Assembly: GCA_008330645.1 (NCBI GenBank)
Contig: VLTN01000003.1
Coordinates: 744,001 to 808,000, forward strand
Length of the DNA: 64,000 nucleotides
Origin: Cafeteria roenbergensis
Taxonomy: Eukaryota > Sar > Bigyra > Bicosoecida > Cafeteriaceae
Reading direction: 5' to 3'
Every line of letters starts with the position of its first letter. Positions within the stretch are counted from its first letter, which is position 1. This document shows, piece by piece, positions 1 to 9,242 of the stretch. Both the position numbers and the translations under genes were made by a program. The notes beneath the pieces were generated by a model. It saw only the letters and a list, made by a program, of their open reading frames with translations, was not told the origin of the DNA and did not search any database.

Positions 1-653
1 GAATGACGGTCAGCGAGAGGAAGCGGTCCACGAGGCCGCTAGATCCGGCCTGCGAGGGAACCCGCTCCAAAGGCAAGGAGGCGAAAACCAAAGGTGGGTC
101 TAGGGGTGGACATGGCGCAGCCGCGCGGCCTTGCGATCGCCGCACACTCGCGAACTCACGGGCACGATGATCGACCCCGTGAACTGGCCCATAGCGGTGT
201 CATCCTCGTCCATGAGGCCTGCGGGGGGCAACGCGCAGATGCACAATAGCTGAACCCGGGTGGTGGGTCAGCCGCATACCGCCTCAGGGCACGAGGAGAG
301 CTCCTGCGGTCGATCGGGCCAGGTGGTCCTGCGGATCGGCGGCCAGCTCACCCAGCGACACCCCGAAGGGGTTCTTGCCCATCCGCTCCATGTCCAGCTC
401 GTCAAGGAGCTTGAAGCTCCGCGCTGCGGCATTTCGGGAGGTCCGGGGAGGGGGAGGGGTCAAGCGGGCGCGTTGGGGGCGAACAACGCTGGGGGCGGCA
501 CGGTGCAAGAAAGGCTGCCAATGAACGCCCCGCCCGCAGCCGGAGGCCACCTGCCGCCGCCGTCAGTCGCGCTGATGCTACCGTGGGAGGCAAGCCTTGA
601 AAATGGCTCTATCAGTTCTCACGCATGGGGACGGCGGCGGCGGAGGCAGCCAT
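1..653 (-). CDS. MMS2: Ubiquitin-conjugating E2 variant (Mms2/UEV type), 3' part beyond the left edge
   Basis: Four exons can be joined on the minus strand: 653-623, 423-352, 218-160 and 49-1, the last cut by the window edge. Phases are 1, 1 and 0; donors are GTGAGA, GTGAGC and GTGAGT; acceptors end in CCGCAG or TCGCAG. The joined N-terminus reads VPMPRSFKLLDELD, then GLMDEDDTAMGQFTGSIIVP, then LVDRFLSLTVI. This follows the start of human UBE2V/Mms2 ([40 protein letters not shown]) almost position by position. UEV proteins lack the catalytic cysteine and pair with Ubc13 to build Lys63-linked ubiquitin chains in DNA-damage tolerance and signalling. The region where the cysteine would lie is outside the window, so its absence is assumed from the N-terminal match. 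The start codon lies 210 bp from the divergent gene at 863. Confidence 0.88.
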
Positions 654-862
654 TTCCTGAGACGACGGTGAGCGCTCGAGTCCGACAGTGAGGTCTGAGT
701 TGCGAGTGCGGCTGAAAACCTCCGACTCTGCCGCTGGAAGCTGTTGAATAACCGAAACCCGAGCTGCCCGCTCAGGCGCGGCCTCCACTCGACTGGCGCC
801 GGTTTGACAAGGGAGCTTGGCTCGCAGCGAGGAGCGACCGCACTGGGCCTGGTTGCTGGGCG

Positions 863-3800
863 ATGGACTCTGACGACGCGGCGTCGTTTGGGGGCTCGGC
901 GGGAGACACCTTGTCGGGCGCCAGCCAGCAGGGAGACGACGAGCTCAGCAGCCGCGCCTCAGAGGGCAGTCCGAGCCCGCCACACCGCGTGGAGGGGCGA
1001 CAAGGCGCCTCGGCCTCCGAGCCGCCAGCCGCGGGCAGCGCTGGGGGGGCGCACGAGTCGACGCTGATCACTGAGTCGCGCGCGGACGCTCGCGACCCAG
1101 ATGGGCGCGCTGATGGGGCGCCCAGGCCCGAAACGGCCGTCCCATTGCACCCTCTTTTGCTCCAGAGCCCGCGCTCGCCCACTGCGTCTGCTGCAATGGC
1201 GTCGGGCGGCGCCGGGCCGCTCAGCTCCAGGTTAAGCAACGGCTCCGCTTGGCCCATCGCCGCCGCAGGAAGCGCCAGCGCCCGCTCGTCGGAGTCCGGC
1301 GGCTTGCTTTGCGTGTCGGCAAGCACGGCGCCGCCGCTGTCGCTGGCCTTCGTGCTCCGGGGAGTGTTCGAGGCGGCTGAGCGCTGGGCCGAGCCGCGCT
1401 CTCCCGGAAGCGAGGCGGCCGAAAACGACGACTCGGATGCGCAGCAGGCAGCAAAGACGCTTGCTGACCTGTCGGTGCTTCCCGCACGGTCTCTTCGGTC
1501 CTTGTACCGGCACTGCCGCCTCGTGAAGCGCCAGCGGTGGCAGGGGATGCTGGCATCTCACTCCCAGCCGCTGGGCCGCGGCAGCCGGGGGGAGGCGAGG
1601 AGACGGCTCGTTGAAGACCTCGAGCCGCTGCGGCCAGGCACGGCCGACTCGTGCGAGGCGCAGCCCCCGCCCACGCGATCGGGCGCGCGTCAGGCGCAGG
1701 CGGATGAGGAGCTTCGGCGGATGGAGCGCGAGGAGGAGGAGGCTGAGGAGGTCGCGATGGGGCTGCGGCCTGCGGTTGCGGAAGCCCGTCCCGACTCCCC
1801 GGTCGCGCTTATGCCGGAAGCACTCCAGGCGCTCGCCGATGGCACAGCCAACGCGGCGGAGCTGTGGCAGGCGCTGCCAGAAAGCGAGCACCCGTCCGAG
1901 GCGGCGGTGATGGACGCCCTGGCGATCGAGCTGGCATCAGAGTTCTCCCCTGCGGTCATGGACACGGTGGTGAGCTCGCTGGCAGCCGCAGCGGCTTTGG
2001 GGCGCCGGGTCGGCCTGCTCCGGATGCTCTCCGCAGCAGGGGAGCCGGTCGCGAGGCCGGCAGTGGGGGGCACCACGGCGCTCCATTGCGCGGCGGCGGC
2101 GGGCGACGAGGCTATCGCCACGTTCTTGCTGGCCGCCGGGTGCTCTCCCGGGACGGAGGCGCGAGTCGACACCGCGGTGCTGGCTTTCAGGCTCCGTGGC
2201 GAGATGGATGCCGCTGCGAGGCAGTCGCTCTCGCCGCCCGAGCCTGAGGACTGGACTGGCGAGACCGGGTCTGTGGGAGGGCCTGCTCTCGTGGCGGAGG
2301 CCCGCAGCCCTGCAGCCGACCACGAGGACAGCGACTCCGAGCGGGACACGACGCCATCAAGTGCGCACGGAGGCGTAGGCGGTTCAGACGGCGGATCTCG
2401 AGCGCCTGCACCTGCTGCTAGCGGGGACAGCCTGAGCCACCCAGACTCTGCCGGCCGGGCGACCGATGACCACGAGGACGACAACGCCTACGCCGACCAC
2501 GACGACGGTCACTTAGCCGCGGGCCATGAGGAGGGCACCGCCGCTGGGGACGACCACGATGCCGCCGCCGCCGCCGACCGCAACGATGACGCCGCCGCCG
2601 CCGACCACGAGGAGGGAGCCGCCGCTGGGGACGACCACGATGGCACTGCCGCTGCCGATCACGACGGCGACACTGCCGCCGACCGCGACGATGACACTGC
2701 CGCCGCCGACCGCGACGATGACACTGCCGCCGCCGACCACGACGATGACACTGCCGCCGCCGACCACGACGATGACGCCGCCGCCGCCGACCGCGACGAT
2801 GCCGCCGCCGCCGACGACCACGAGGAGGGAGCCGCCGCTGGGGACGACCACGATGACACTGCCGCCGCCGACCACGACGATGACGCCGCCGCCGCCGACC
2901 ACGACGATGACACCGCCGCCGCCGACCGCGACGATGACACCGCCGCCGCCGACCACGACGATGACACCGCCGCCGCCGACCACGACGATGACGCCGCCGC
3001 CGCCGACCGCGACGATGCCGCCGCCGCCGACGACCACGAGGAGGGAGCCGCCGCTGGGGACGACCACGATGACACTGCCGCTGCCGACCACGACGATGAC
3101 GACACTGCCGCCGACCGCGACGATGACACTGCCGCCGCCGACCACGACGATGACACTGCCGCCGCCGACCACGACGATGACGCCGCCGCCGCCGAACACG
3201 ACGACGATGACACTGCCGCCGACCACGACGATGACGCCGCCGCCGCCGACCACGACAACGATGACACTGCCGCCGCCGACCACGACGATGACACTGCCGC
3301 CGCCGACCACGACGATGACACTGCCGCCGCCGACGACGACGATGACACCGCCGCCGCCGACCACGACGACGACGCCGCCGCCGCCGACCACGACGACGAC
3401 ACCGCCGCCGCCGACCACGACGATGACGCCGCCGCCGCCGAACACGACGACGATGACACTGCCGCCGACCACGACGATGACGCCGCCGCCGCCGACCACG
3501 ACAACGATGACACTGCCGCCGCCGACCACGACGACGACGCCGCCGCCGCCGACCACGACGACGGTCACGTAGCCGCGGGCCATGAGGAGGGCACCGCCGC
3601 TGGGGACGACCACGATGCCGCCGCCGCCGCCGACCGCGACGATGACGCCGCCGCCGCCGACCACGAGGAGGGAGCCGCCGCTGGGGACGACCACGATGGC
3701 ACTGCCGCTGCCGATCACGACGGCGACACTGCCGCCGACCGCGACGATGACACTGCCGCCGCCGACCGCGACGATGACACTGCCGCCGCCGACCACGACG

Positions 3801-6800
3801 ATGACACTGCCGCCGCCGACCACGACGATGACGCCGCCGCCGCCGACCGCGACGATGCCGCCGCCGCCGACGACCACGAGGAGGGAGCCGCCGCTGGGGA
3901 CGACCACGATGGCACTGCCGCTGCCGATCACGACGGCGACACTGCCGCCGACCGCGACGATGACACTGCCGCCGCCGACCGCGACGATGACACTGCCGCC
4001 GCCGACCACGACGATGACACTGCCGCCGCCGACCACGACGATGACGCCGCCGCCGCCGACCGCGACGATGCCGCCGCCGCCGACGACCACGAGGAGGGAG
4101 CCGCCGCTGGGGACGACCACGATGACACTGCCGCTGCCGACCACGACGATGACGCCGCCGCCGCCGACCACGACGATGACACTGCCGCCGCCGACCACGA
4201 CGATGACACTGCCGCCGCCGACCACGACGATGACGCCGCCGCCGCCGACCACGACGACGATGACGCTGCCGCCGACCACGACGATGACGCCGCCGCCGCC
4301 GACCACGACAACGATGACACTGCCGCTGCCGATCACGACGACGACACTGCCGCCGCCGACCACGACGATGACACTGCCGCCGCCGACCACGACGATGACA
4401 CTGCCGCCGCCGCCGACCACGAGGGCGGCTCTGCCACTAGAGCTGTGGCAGCGGCAGACCACGCCAAACCGGGCGACGCTGTGGTTGCGGGTGACAAATC
4501 TGGGGCCGCTGCTTGTGAGGGCGGCGAGAGGGTGGCGGGCGAGCTGGTACCGCTGAAGGCAGACGCCGCAGGCGAGGCCGCCGAGTTGGGTCCGCGCGCA
4601 GCGTCGGGCCCGCCACCTGGCCCAGAGCACGGCGAAGCCGATTCCGCTGTCGTGCCTGGCGCACCGGGCGCTGCGCCGGGCTTGTCTGCAGCGCACGATC
4701 GCAGCGCGACCCGCGTCGCGCCGCTTCGAGCGACAGGAGCCCCCAGGAAGGCTGCCACTGAACGCCTCAGGGCTTGGAGCGGCACTCCGGCGGAAGCCGC
4801 GGCCGCGGCCGGCCACGCTGGCGTGGCCGGGTGGCTCGTCCAAGAGGCCATGACGGAGTCGCTGGGCCGGTGGCGAACGGAGCTGGTGAGGCAGGAGGGG
4901 CTCGGCGCGTCCCTCGCGTCTGAGGCGCAGGTTGCGGAAGAGGCGGCGCAGGCGCGTGGCTTGACTGAGGCAGTCCGTGCCGGGTCGCGCCGCTCACGCC
5001 TGGGCAGCGGCACGCGGACCACGTCCTCTCACGCTGGTGCCCGCCCGCGCAGCGTCGACGTGGCGAGCGAGGCGCTGCTGCTGCAAGGCTCCCGTCGCAG
5101 CCCCAGCCCCGACGGAGCAGAGTCGACAGGCTCGCTCGCGTGGCCGCTGGCGGCCGCACAGCTGCGCCCAGGAAGCCCAGAGAGCGACGCCCGCAGCCGG
5201 ACCGGGCCCGTCGGCACCGGAGCCGCCCCACAGGCATCCTTGGGGCGCAGCCCAGGAGCGAGCCCGAGCGGCTCTGCGCGGCTGAGCTTCGCCTCGTCGA
5301 CGAGCGCGCTGCGGCCCGGCCGGGAAGGGCACCGCACGCGGGCGGCCAAGGCGCTGGCTGGATTTGACAGCGCGGCGCTGCAGGCCACGGCTATGGACGT
5401 GCAGGAGGAGATGACGAGCGACCTGACTTCGTCACTGGTGGACCTGGGCCTGTCGGCTGCTGAACGGCCCACGAATCGGCAGCGCAGAGGGCTCCACCCC
5501 GCAGCCGGCGGCCAGTCCAACGGCGCCGCAGCGCTGGACAGCGCGACCTTCGTGACGAGCTCCGCCTTCTCCAAGAGCCTCCCGCCGCATCTGCGGCTGG
5601 TGGGGGCCGCGCGGCACTACGGCAAGAGGGCGCAGATGAGCCGCCCGGAGCTCGCCGCCCGCGCCCAGTCCCGCCAGATGCTGGAGCAGGTGCTTGGCTT
5701 CGGGGGGACCGGGCGTGCGGGAAAGCGCGCCGCCCTCGGGGGCGGGCACGGCCCCATCGGCACTGGCGGCGGCGACGGGGGCGAAGCCAAGACTGAGTGG
5801 GACGTGGAGGCGGCGGACCGCGCCGCGCAGGCTCGAGAGAGGGCGAGGAAGGCGGACGAGGAGTCGGCGGGGCCAGCCGATGCAAGCTTCGCAGAGGGCA
5901 CAGCGGCTGAGAGCGGCGGAGCTGGCGCCCCCGCTTGGATCGCCAACCGGGACCCCAGGGACCTGGCCCGAGCGCTGCGGGCTGTGCAGTCGCTCCCACA
6001 GCTGGCTTCCACGATGACGATGCGGTCGGCCGCTAGCCAAGCTGGGATGGAGCCGCCAGCCGCCCGCCCCAGCCTGGTCGGCGTGTTCTCCGGACGGTAC
6101 GGCCAGAGTCGGCGTCGGCGGCGCCGCAAGCCTCGCGCGGGCAAGGCCGGCGGCTCGGCCTCCCAGCTGCCGCCCGCGGGAGGCGCGGCTTCGGGCGGCT
6201 GGGCGGACCCCGACGAGGGCGCCTTAGGCAGTCGGCCCGCCAGCCCCGAGCTGCCAGCGTCCCTCATTTTCTCGGCCGAGGCTGCAGGCGTCACTCCGCA
6301 ACCAGACGGCGGCGTTGGCGGTCCAGCGGGTGGCGGCGCCACTCGTCTGCCGAGCATCGCGGGGCGGGGCCACGGCACTGAGGAGGACCGCCGGCCCTCC
6401 AGCAGCGAGGCTCGCGAGAAGCGACGGGCAGCGCGCAGGGCCAGCGGCAAGGCACGCAAACAGCGGGCGCCGAGCCCCGTGGTGGCGCTGGGATCGGGGC
6501 AGCCGATGCAGGCAGGGCGGCGCGGGGGCAGCATCGGGACGATGATGGTGACGGTGAGCAAGGGCGGTGCCGTGGCCCAGATCGCGGGCGTTCGCGCGGC
6601 GACGGACCACCTGCAGCGCCGCATCGCGCTGGCAGCGGAAGTGGCCCGGGCAGCCGAGGCGAGGAGAGAAATCGCCCTGTCCCGACCGAGGGACGACAGG
6701 CTGAACGCACGCGCTGCCGCCTCGGAAGCGTGGACGGCGCGGCACTGGCGAAACGGCGCGGCGATGGCGGGCCACAACGAATCGCTGGCAGCTAGCCTCA

Positions 6801-7612
6801 AGTCGGTGCGCGACGCCGACGCTGGCAAGCGCGCTGCCCGCATCGCAGCGGAGCAGGTGGAGAGGGAGGAGGCCGCGAGGCGGAGGCGAGACGTGGCGGT
6901 GGGGGCGCGCAAGGCGCGGGCCGGGGAGTTCTTCGCGACGCGCAAGGGCGGCGGGCGGGCGCACGAGGTGCAGGCCAGGGCTCGCGCGGAGAGCGCAGAG
7001 GCAAGACGAGCCGCGTCGAACCTGCTTGACACTCCAGGCAGCGACGGGGCGAGGTGGCTGCGGGGGGCATCCTCGCCGAGCGCTGGGGGCGCAATGGCCG
7101 CGATCGACACCGCTGGGTCGGAGGAGGGGCTGCCGGGCATGGCTCCTGGCGAGAGGCAGGGGGCAGAGGCCGCTGGCAGCGCCTCCCCGCTCCAGCACGA
7201 CGCGGGCATCTCTCTGGGGGGGTACCAGCACGCCGGCGCCCTCGACCCGTGGTCCTCGCCGCCGCGACTGGCTCCGGGCCAGGCCCAGGCCGCGCGGCGG
7301 CATTTCCAGGAGGAGAAGCATCTCACGGACGTGGCCCGGCGGCGCTTTCGCGCAGCCGGCGCGCGCACGGCGTCCCCTGGCGGGCAGTTCGGCCTGCCCG
7401 GGTCAGCGCACGAAGGCTTCTTTGCGGGACCAGAGCCGGCAGCTGGCCTCGACGAGGCGCCTCGCCCGCAGAGCGACGCCAAGGCGGAACCTGCGCCCGG
7501 GCGCGAGGAGCGTCTGCCGGCCGCGGCGGGCAGGCGGGGCGGCCGCAGGAGGTCGCTGGGCGACATTGACCCGCAGGAGGCTGTGCTACTTGCCACGGTG
7601 CAGGAGGCTTAA
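863..7612 (+). CDS. Large acidic-repeat protein with a single ankyrin-like unit; function unknown
   Basis: A single uninterrupted exon encodes 2,249 aa from the first ATG after the divergent UEV gene. Visible parts: a Ser/Ala/Arg-rich N-terminus (aa 1-330); one ankyrin-like unit near aa 400-435 (TTALHCAAAAGDEAIATFLL); an Asp/His/Ala repeat from about aa 534 to 1190 (listed separately); a Ser/Pro/Arg-rich middle; and a charged, probably helical, Arg/Glu/Ala-rich C-terminal third (about aa 1890-2150). There is no signal peptide or membrane segment. The repeat is strongly acidic with regular histidines, a composition that could bind divalent cations, but this is inference only. I do not recognise the family. 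The exon is long for this window, and the repeat makes its exact length sensitive to assembly error. Confidence 0.75.
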   Translation: MDSDDAASFGGSAGDTLSGASQQGDDELSSRASEGSPSPPHRVEGRQGASASEPPAAGSAGGAHESTLITESRADARDPDGRADGAPRPETAVPLHPLLLQSPRSPTASAAMASGGAGPLSSRLSNGSAWPIAAAGSASARSSESGGLLCVSASTAPPLSLAFVLRGVFEAAERWAEPRSPGSEAAENDDSDAQQAAKTLADLSVLPARSLRSLYRHCRLVKRQRWQGMLASHSQPLGRGSRGEARRRLVEDLEPLRPGTADSCEAQPPPTRSGARQAQADEELRRMEREEEEAEEVAMGLRPAVAEARPDSPVALMPEALQALADGTANAAELWQALPESEHPSEAAVMDALAIELASEFSPAVMDTVVSSLAAAAALGRRVGLLRMLSAAGEPVARPAVGGTTALHCAAAAGDEAIATFLLAAGCSPGTEARVDTAVLAFRLRGEMDAAARQSLSPPEPEDWTGETGSVGGPALVAEARSPAADHEDSDSERDTTPSSAHGGVGGSDGGSRAPAPAASGDSLSHPDSAGRATDDHEDDNAYADHDDGHLAAGHEEGTAAGDDHDAAAAADRNDDAAAADHEEGAAAGDDHDGTAAADHDGDTAADRDDDTAAADRDDDTAAADHDDDTAAADHDDDAAAADRDDAAAADDHEEGAAAGDDHDDTAAADHDDDAAAADHDDDTAAADRDDDTAAADHDDDTAAADHDDDAAAADRDDAAAADDHEEGAAAGDDHDDTAAADHDDDDTAADRDDDTAAADHDDDTAAADHDDDAAAAEHDDDDTAADHDDDAAAADHDNDDTAAADHDDDTAAADHDDDTAAADDDDDTAAADHDDDAAAADHDDDTAAADHDDDAAAAEHDDDDTAADHDDDAAAADHDNDDTAAADHDDDAAAADHDDGHVAAGHEEGTAAGDDHDAAAAADRDDDAAAADHEEGAAAGDDHDGTAAADHDGDTAADRDDDTAAADRDDDTAAADHDDDTAAADHDDDAAAADRDDAAAADDHEEGAAAGDDHDGTAAADHDGDTAADRDDDTAAADRDDDTAAADHDDDTAAADHDDDAAAADRDDAAAADDHEEGAAAGDDHDDTAAADHDDDAAAADHDDDTAAADHDDDTAAADHDDDAAAADHDDDDAAADHDDDAAAADHDNDDTAAADHDDDTAAADHDDDTAAADHDDDTAAAADHEGGSATRAVAAADHAKPGDAVVAGDKSGAAACEGGERVAGELVPLKADAAGEAAELGPRAASGPPPGPEHGEADSAVVPGAPGAAPGLSAAHDRSATRVAPLRATGAPRKAATERLRAWSGTPAEAAAAAGHAGVAGWLVQEAMTESLGRWRTELVRQEGLGASLASEAQVAEEAAQARGLTEAVRAGSRRSRLGSGTRTTSSHAGARPRSVDVASEALLLQGSRRSPSPDGAESTGSLAWPLAAAQLRPGSPESDARSRTGPVGTGAAPQASLGRSPGASPSGSARLSFASSTSALRPGREGHRTRAAKALAGFDSAALQATAMDVQEEMTSDLTSSLVDLGLSAAERPTNRQRRGLHPAAGGQSNGAAALDSATFVTSSAFSKSLPPHLRLVGAARHYGKRAQMSRPELAARAQSRQMLEQVLGFGGTGRAGKRAALGGGHGPIGTGGGDGGEAKTEWDVEAADRAAQARERARKADEESAGPADASFAEGTAAESGGAGAPAWIANRDPRDLARALRAVQSLPQLASTMTMRSAASQAGMEPPAARPSLVGVFSGRYGQSRRRRRRKPRAGKAGGSASQLPPAGGAASGGWADPDEGALGSRPASPELPASLIFSAEAAGVTPQPDGGVGGPAGGGATRLPSIAGRGHGTEEDRRPSSSEAREKRRAARRASGKARKQRAPSPVVALGSGQPMQAGRRGGSIGTMMVTVSKGGAVAQIAGVRAATDHLQRRIALAAEVARAAEARREIALSRPRDDRLNARAAASEAWTARHWRNGAAMAGHNESLAASLKSVRDADAGKRAARIAAEQVEREEAARRRRDVAVGARKARAGEFFATRKGGGRAHEVQARARAESAEARRAASNLLDTPGSDGARWLRGASSPSAGGAMAAIDTAGSEEGLPGMAPGERQGAEAAGSASPLQHDAGISLGGYQHAGALDPWSSPPRLAPGQAQAARRHFQEEKHLTDVARRRFRAAGARTASPGGQFGLPGSAHEGFFAGPEPAAGLDEAPRPQSDAKAEPAPGREERLPAAAGRRGGRRRSLGDIDPQEAVLLATVQEA
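2461..4425 (+). repeat. Coding minisatellite, 27-nt unit with higher-order copies
   Basis: About 2 kb of tandem 27-nt units encode the 9-aa unit DHDDDTAAA and variants (Arg for His, Ala for Thr, a 10-aa form with an extra Asp, and interspersed EEGAAAGDDHD spacers). Two higher levels are visible. A block starting near 2526 recurs nearly unchanged over about 330 nt at 3582. A 213-nt (71-codon) segment starting at 3696 is repeated directly from 3909. All variation keeps the reading frame. The unit is a multiple of three and contains no stop in several frames, so long spurious frames also run through it on both strands. Confidence 0.95.
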
Positions 7613-8731
7613 GCGGCACCGGCCGCGCACGTTCCCGCATGGCACGCGACCCGGCTTTTGCCGTGTGAGTTGCTGCGCGGGGCAATGAACCAAGGCTGCC
7701 GCTGAGGGTCGGAGTTTCGATGCATGGAGCCGGTGCCCTCTCGACGCAAACCGCTGCTTTCCAATCACGCACCAGCACCAAGCGTACCGGCTCAATGCAG
7801 CCGCCGGAGGCAGGTCGCCGCACACGCTGCCGACGGGGGCAGCCTCGCTCGCCGCTGTCACCCCCGCCAGCCTCGGGAGGCTGGCCTCGCACACCTTCGC
7901 AAAGGCCCGTCGACTCGGCAGCACTCATCGCCCGGCGTGTCCGACCAGTCAGCGGGAGCCGCGCAGCGGCGGAGCCGGCGCGAGGCAACCTGCCACCTGC
8001 AAAGCATCGCCCACGGCTGAAGCGCATTCCCGGGCAGAATCCACGCCGCGGACCCCAACACAGGATGAGGCCAGCAGCTGGCACGTACCGCTCTCAGCGC
8101 GGCCCGCCGCTCCGATGGCCGGGCCTGGCTCGCGCCACGCCTCCCGAAACGCGCCTGGACTCTGCCGCAGGTCAAGCGAGGCCACCCGGTCCAGCCCCGC
8201 CTGCCGCAAGAGCGCCCGGCCACTAGCAGCCACATCCTGCGACGAGGGTCTGAGCCCACGCGGCGCCGAGCGCCGGAGCAGGATTGCGCGCTCGATCAGC
8301 GGCCCGGCTCTCGCCTCGTCGTATAGCCCGGGCAGCCGCTTGACGCATGCATCCAGCTCCACAACTGCGAGGGCGCAGTGAAAATGCCAGCGTCGGCGCC
8401 ACAGAACCAGGCTACTGGCACCGCCTTTCGGTGCCATGCGTTGTTGCCGTGCGCTTCAGGTGCCGTGCTCACGCGCGGCTTGCTCCAGGTCAGTCGGTCT
8501 GCCCCCGAGGCGCTGAACTCGCCGAGCCCGCCGCAACTCATCGAGCAGTGCAAAGGCGGGCGCGCACTCCGTCCCGCGGTGCACAGCGCACACAGGGCAG
8601 CTGTCGTGGCCGGCGAACCAGCTGTCAACGCAGCCAGGCGAGGAGGACAGCCTGCCGAGGCCCACACGCACCGCCAGTCTGCTCAGCGCATCAGGCACGT
8701 TCCAGCCGGACGCCCCCTCCCTGGGAATCAT
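7586..8731 (-). CDS. Provisional spliced gene, unknown function
   Basis: A four-exon model is consistent in phase: 8731-8473, 8364-8089, 7996-7773 and 7672-7586, about 281 aa. The first junction is the best supported: donor GTGAGC, acceptor CCCTCGCAG, joining DLEQAA to LVELDACVKRL in frame. The second and third introns use weaker donors (GTACGT and GTGCGT), so the C-terminal third is uncertain. The N-terminal half has a CPVC motif followed by a helical Leu/Arg-rich stretch (LDELRRARRVQRL, LIERAILLRRS). No family is recognised. The last exon overlaps the 3' end of the plus-strand gene ending at 7612 by about 27 bases. An additional upstream coding exon is possible. The alternative is that this is transcribed but non-coding sequence. 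Confidence 0.4.
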
Positions 8732-9242
8732 GATGTGGCTCAGTCCGCAGCGCAGCGCGGGCCGCAAGCGACAACTTGCGACTTGCTTGCAGCTCTGTCG
8801 AAATGTTCTCTGCTTGCACTCTCCATCCGCCGGGCACAGGCACCTGGCGCACCTCCGGACGCCCCGCTGCAACCGGCCATGAGCGAGGCTCACATTACAA
8901 TGCAGACGCTGGCGCGGGCGGCGCCCCCTGCCCCGGGAGCCACGCACGGTGCGCACGATTGCTGCTGGCGTTGCGGTTGAGCGTCAGACGGCAACCCGTG
9001 GCGTTGGTCGCCACTGCGCGCTCGCCATCCTGCCGAGGAGCCCCCTTGCCGCGGCCGGGGCAACCCGGCGATGTTCGACATCGTGGCCTTGCTGCGTGGC
9101 GAGCTGCGAGGGCGTGCGGCCATCGCGCCAGCCAGTGTGGCACCGCGGTCACGACCGCATTGCACTGTTCCGTCTGACGCCCGCAGGCGTCCAACACAAG
9201 GAGGCCGCATCCGGACACGTTTTGACGGAGGGCGACCTTGTC
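8732..9242. other. Intergenic region between divergent genes
   Basis: About 510 bp separate the provisional minus-strand gene from the acyltransferase start. Open frames exist on both strands but begin only with GTG and show no domain. It presumably holds both promoters; no TATA-like or other recognisable element was seen. Confidence 0.5.

Noticed and set aside
2513-4843. Minus-strand frame of 776 codons rich in Val, Gly and Ile
   Set aside because: It exists only because the 27-nt repeat lacks stops in that frame. It ends with the repeat region and has no domain or flanking exons.
8949-9242. N-terminal extension of the acyltransferase from base 8949
   Set aside because: That frame begins with GTG, and the first ATG is at 9243 just before the family's N-terminal motif.
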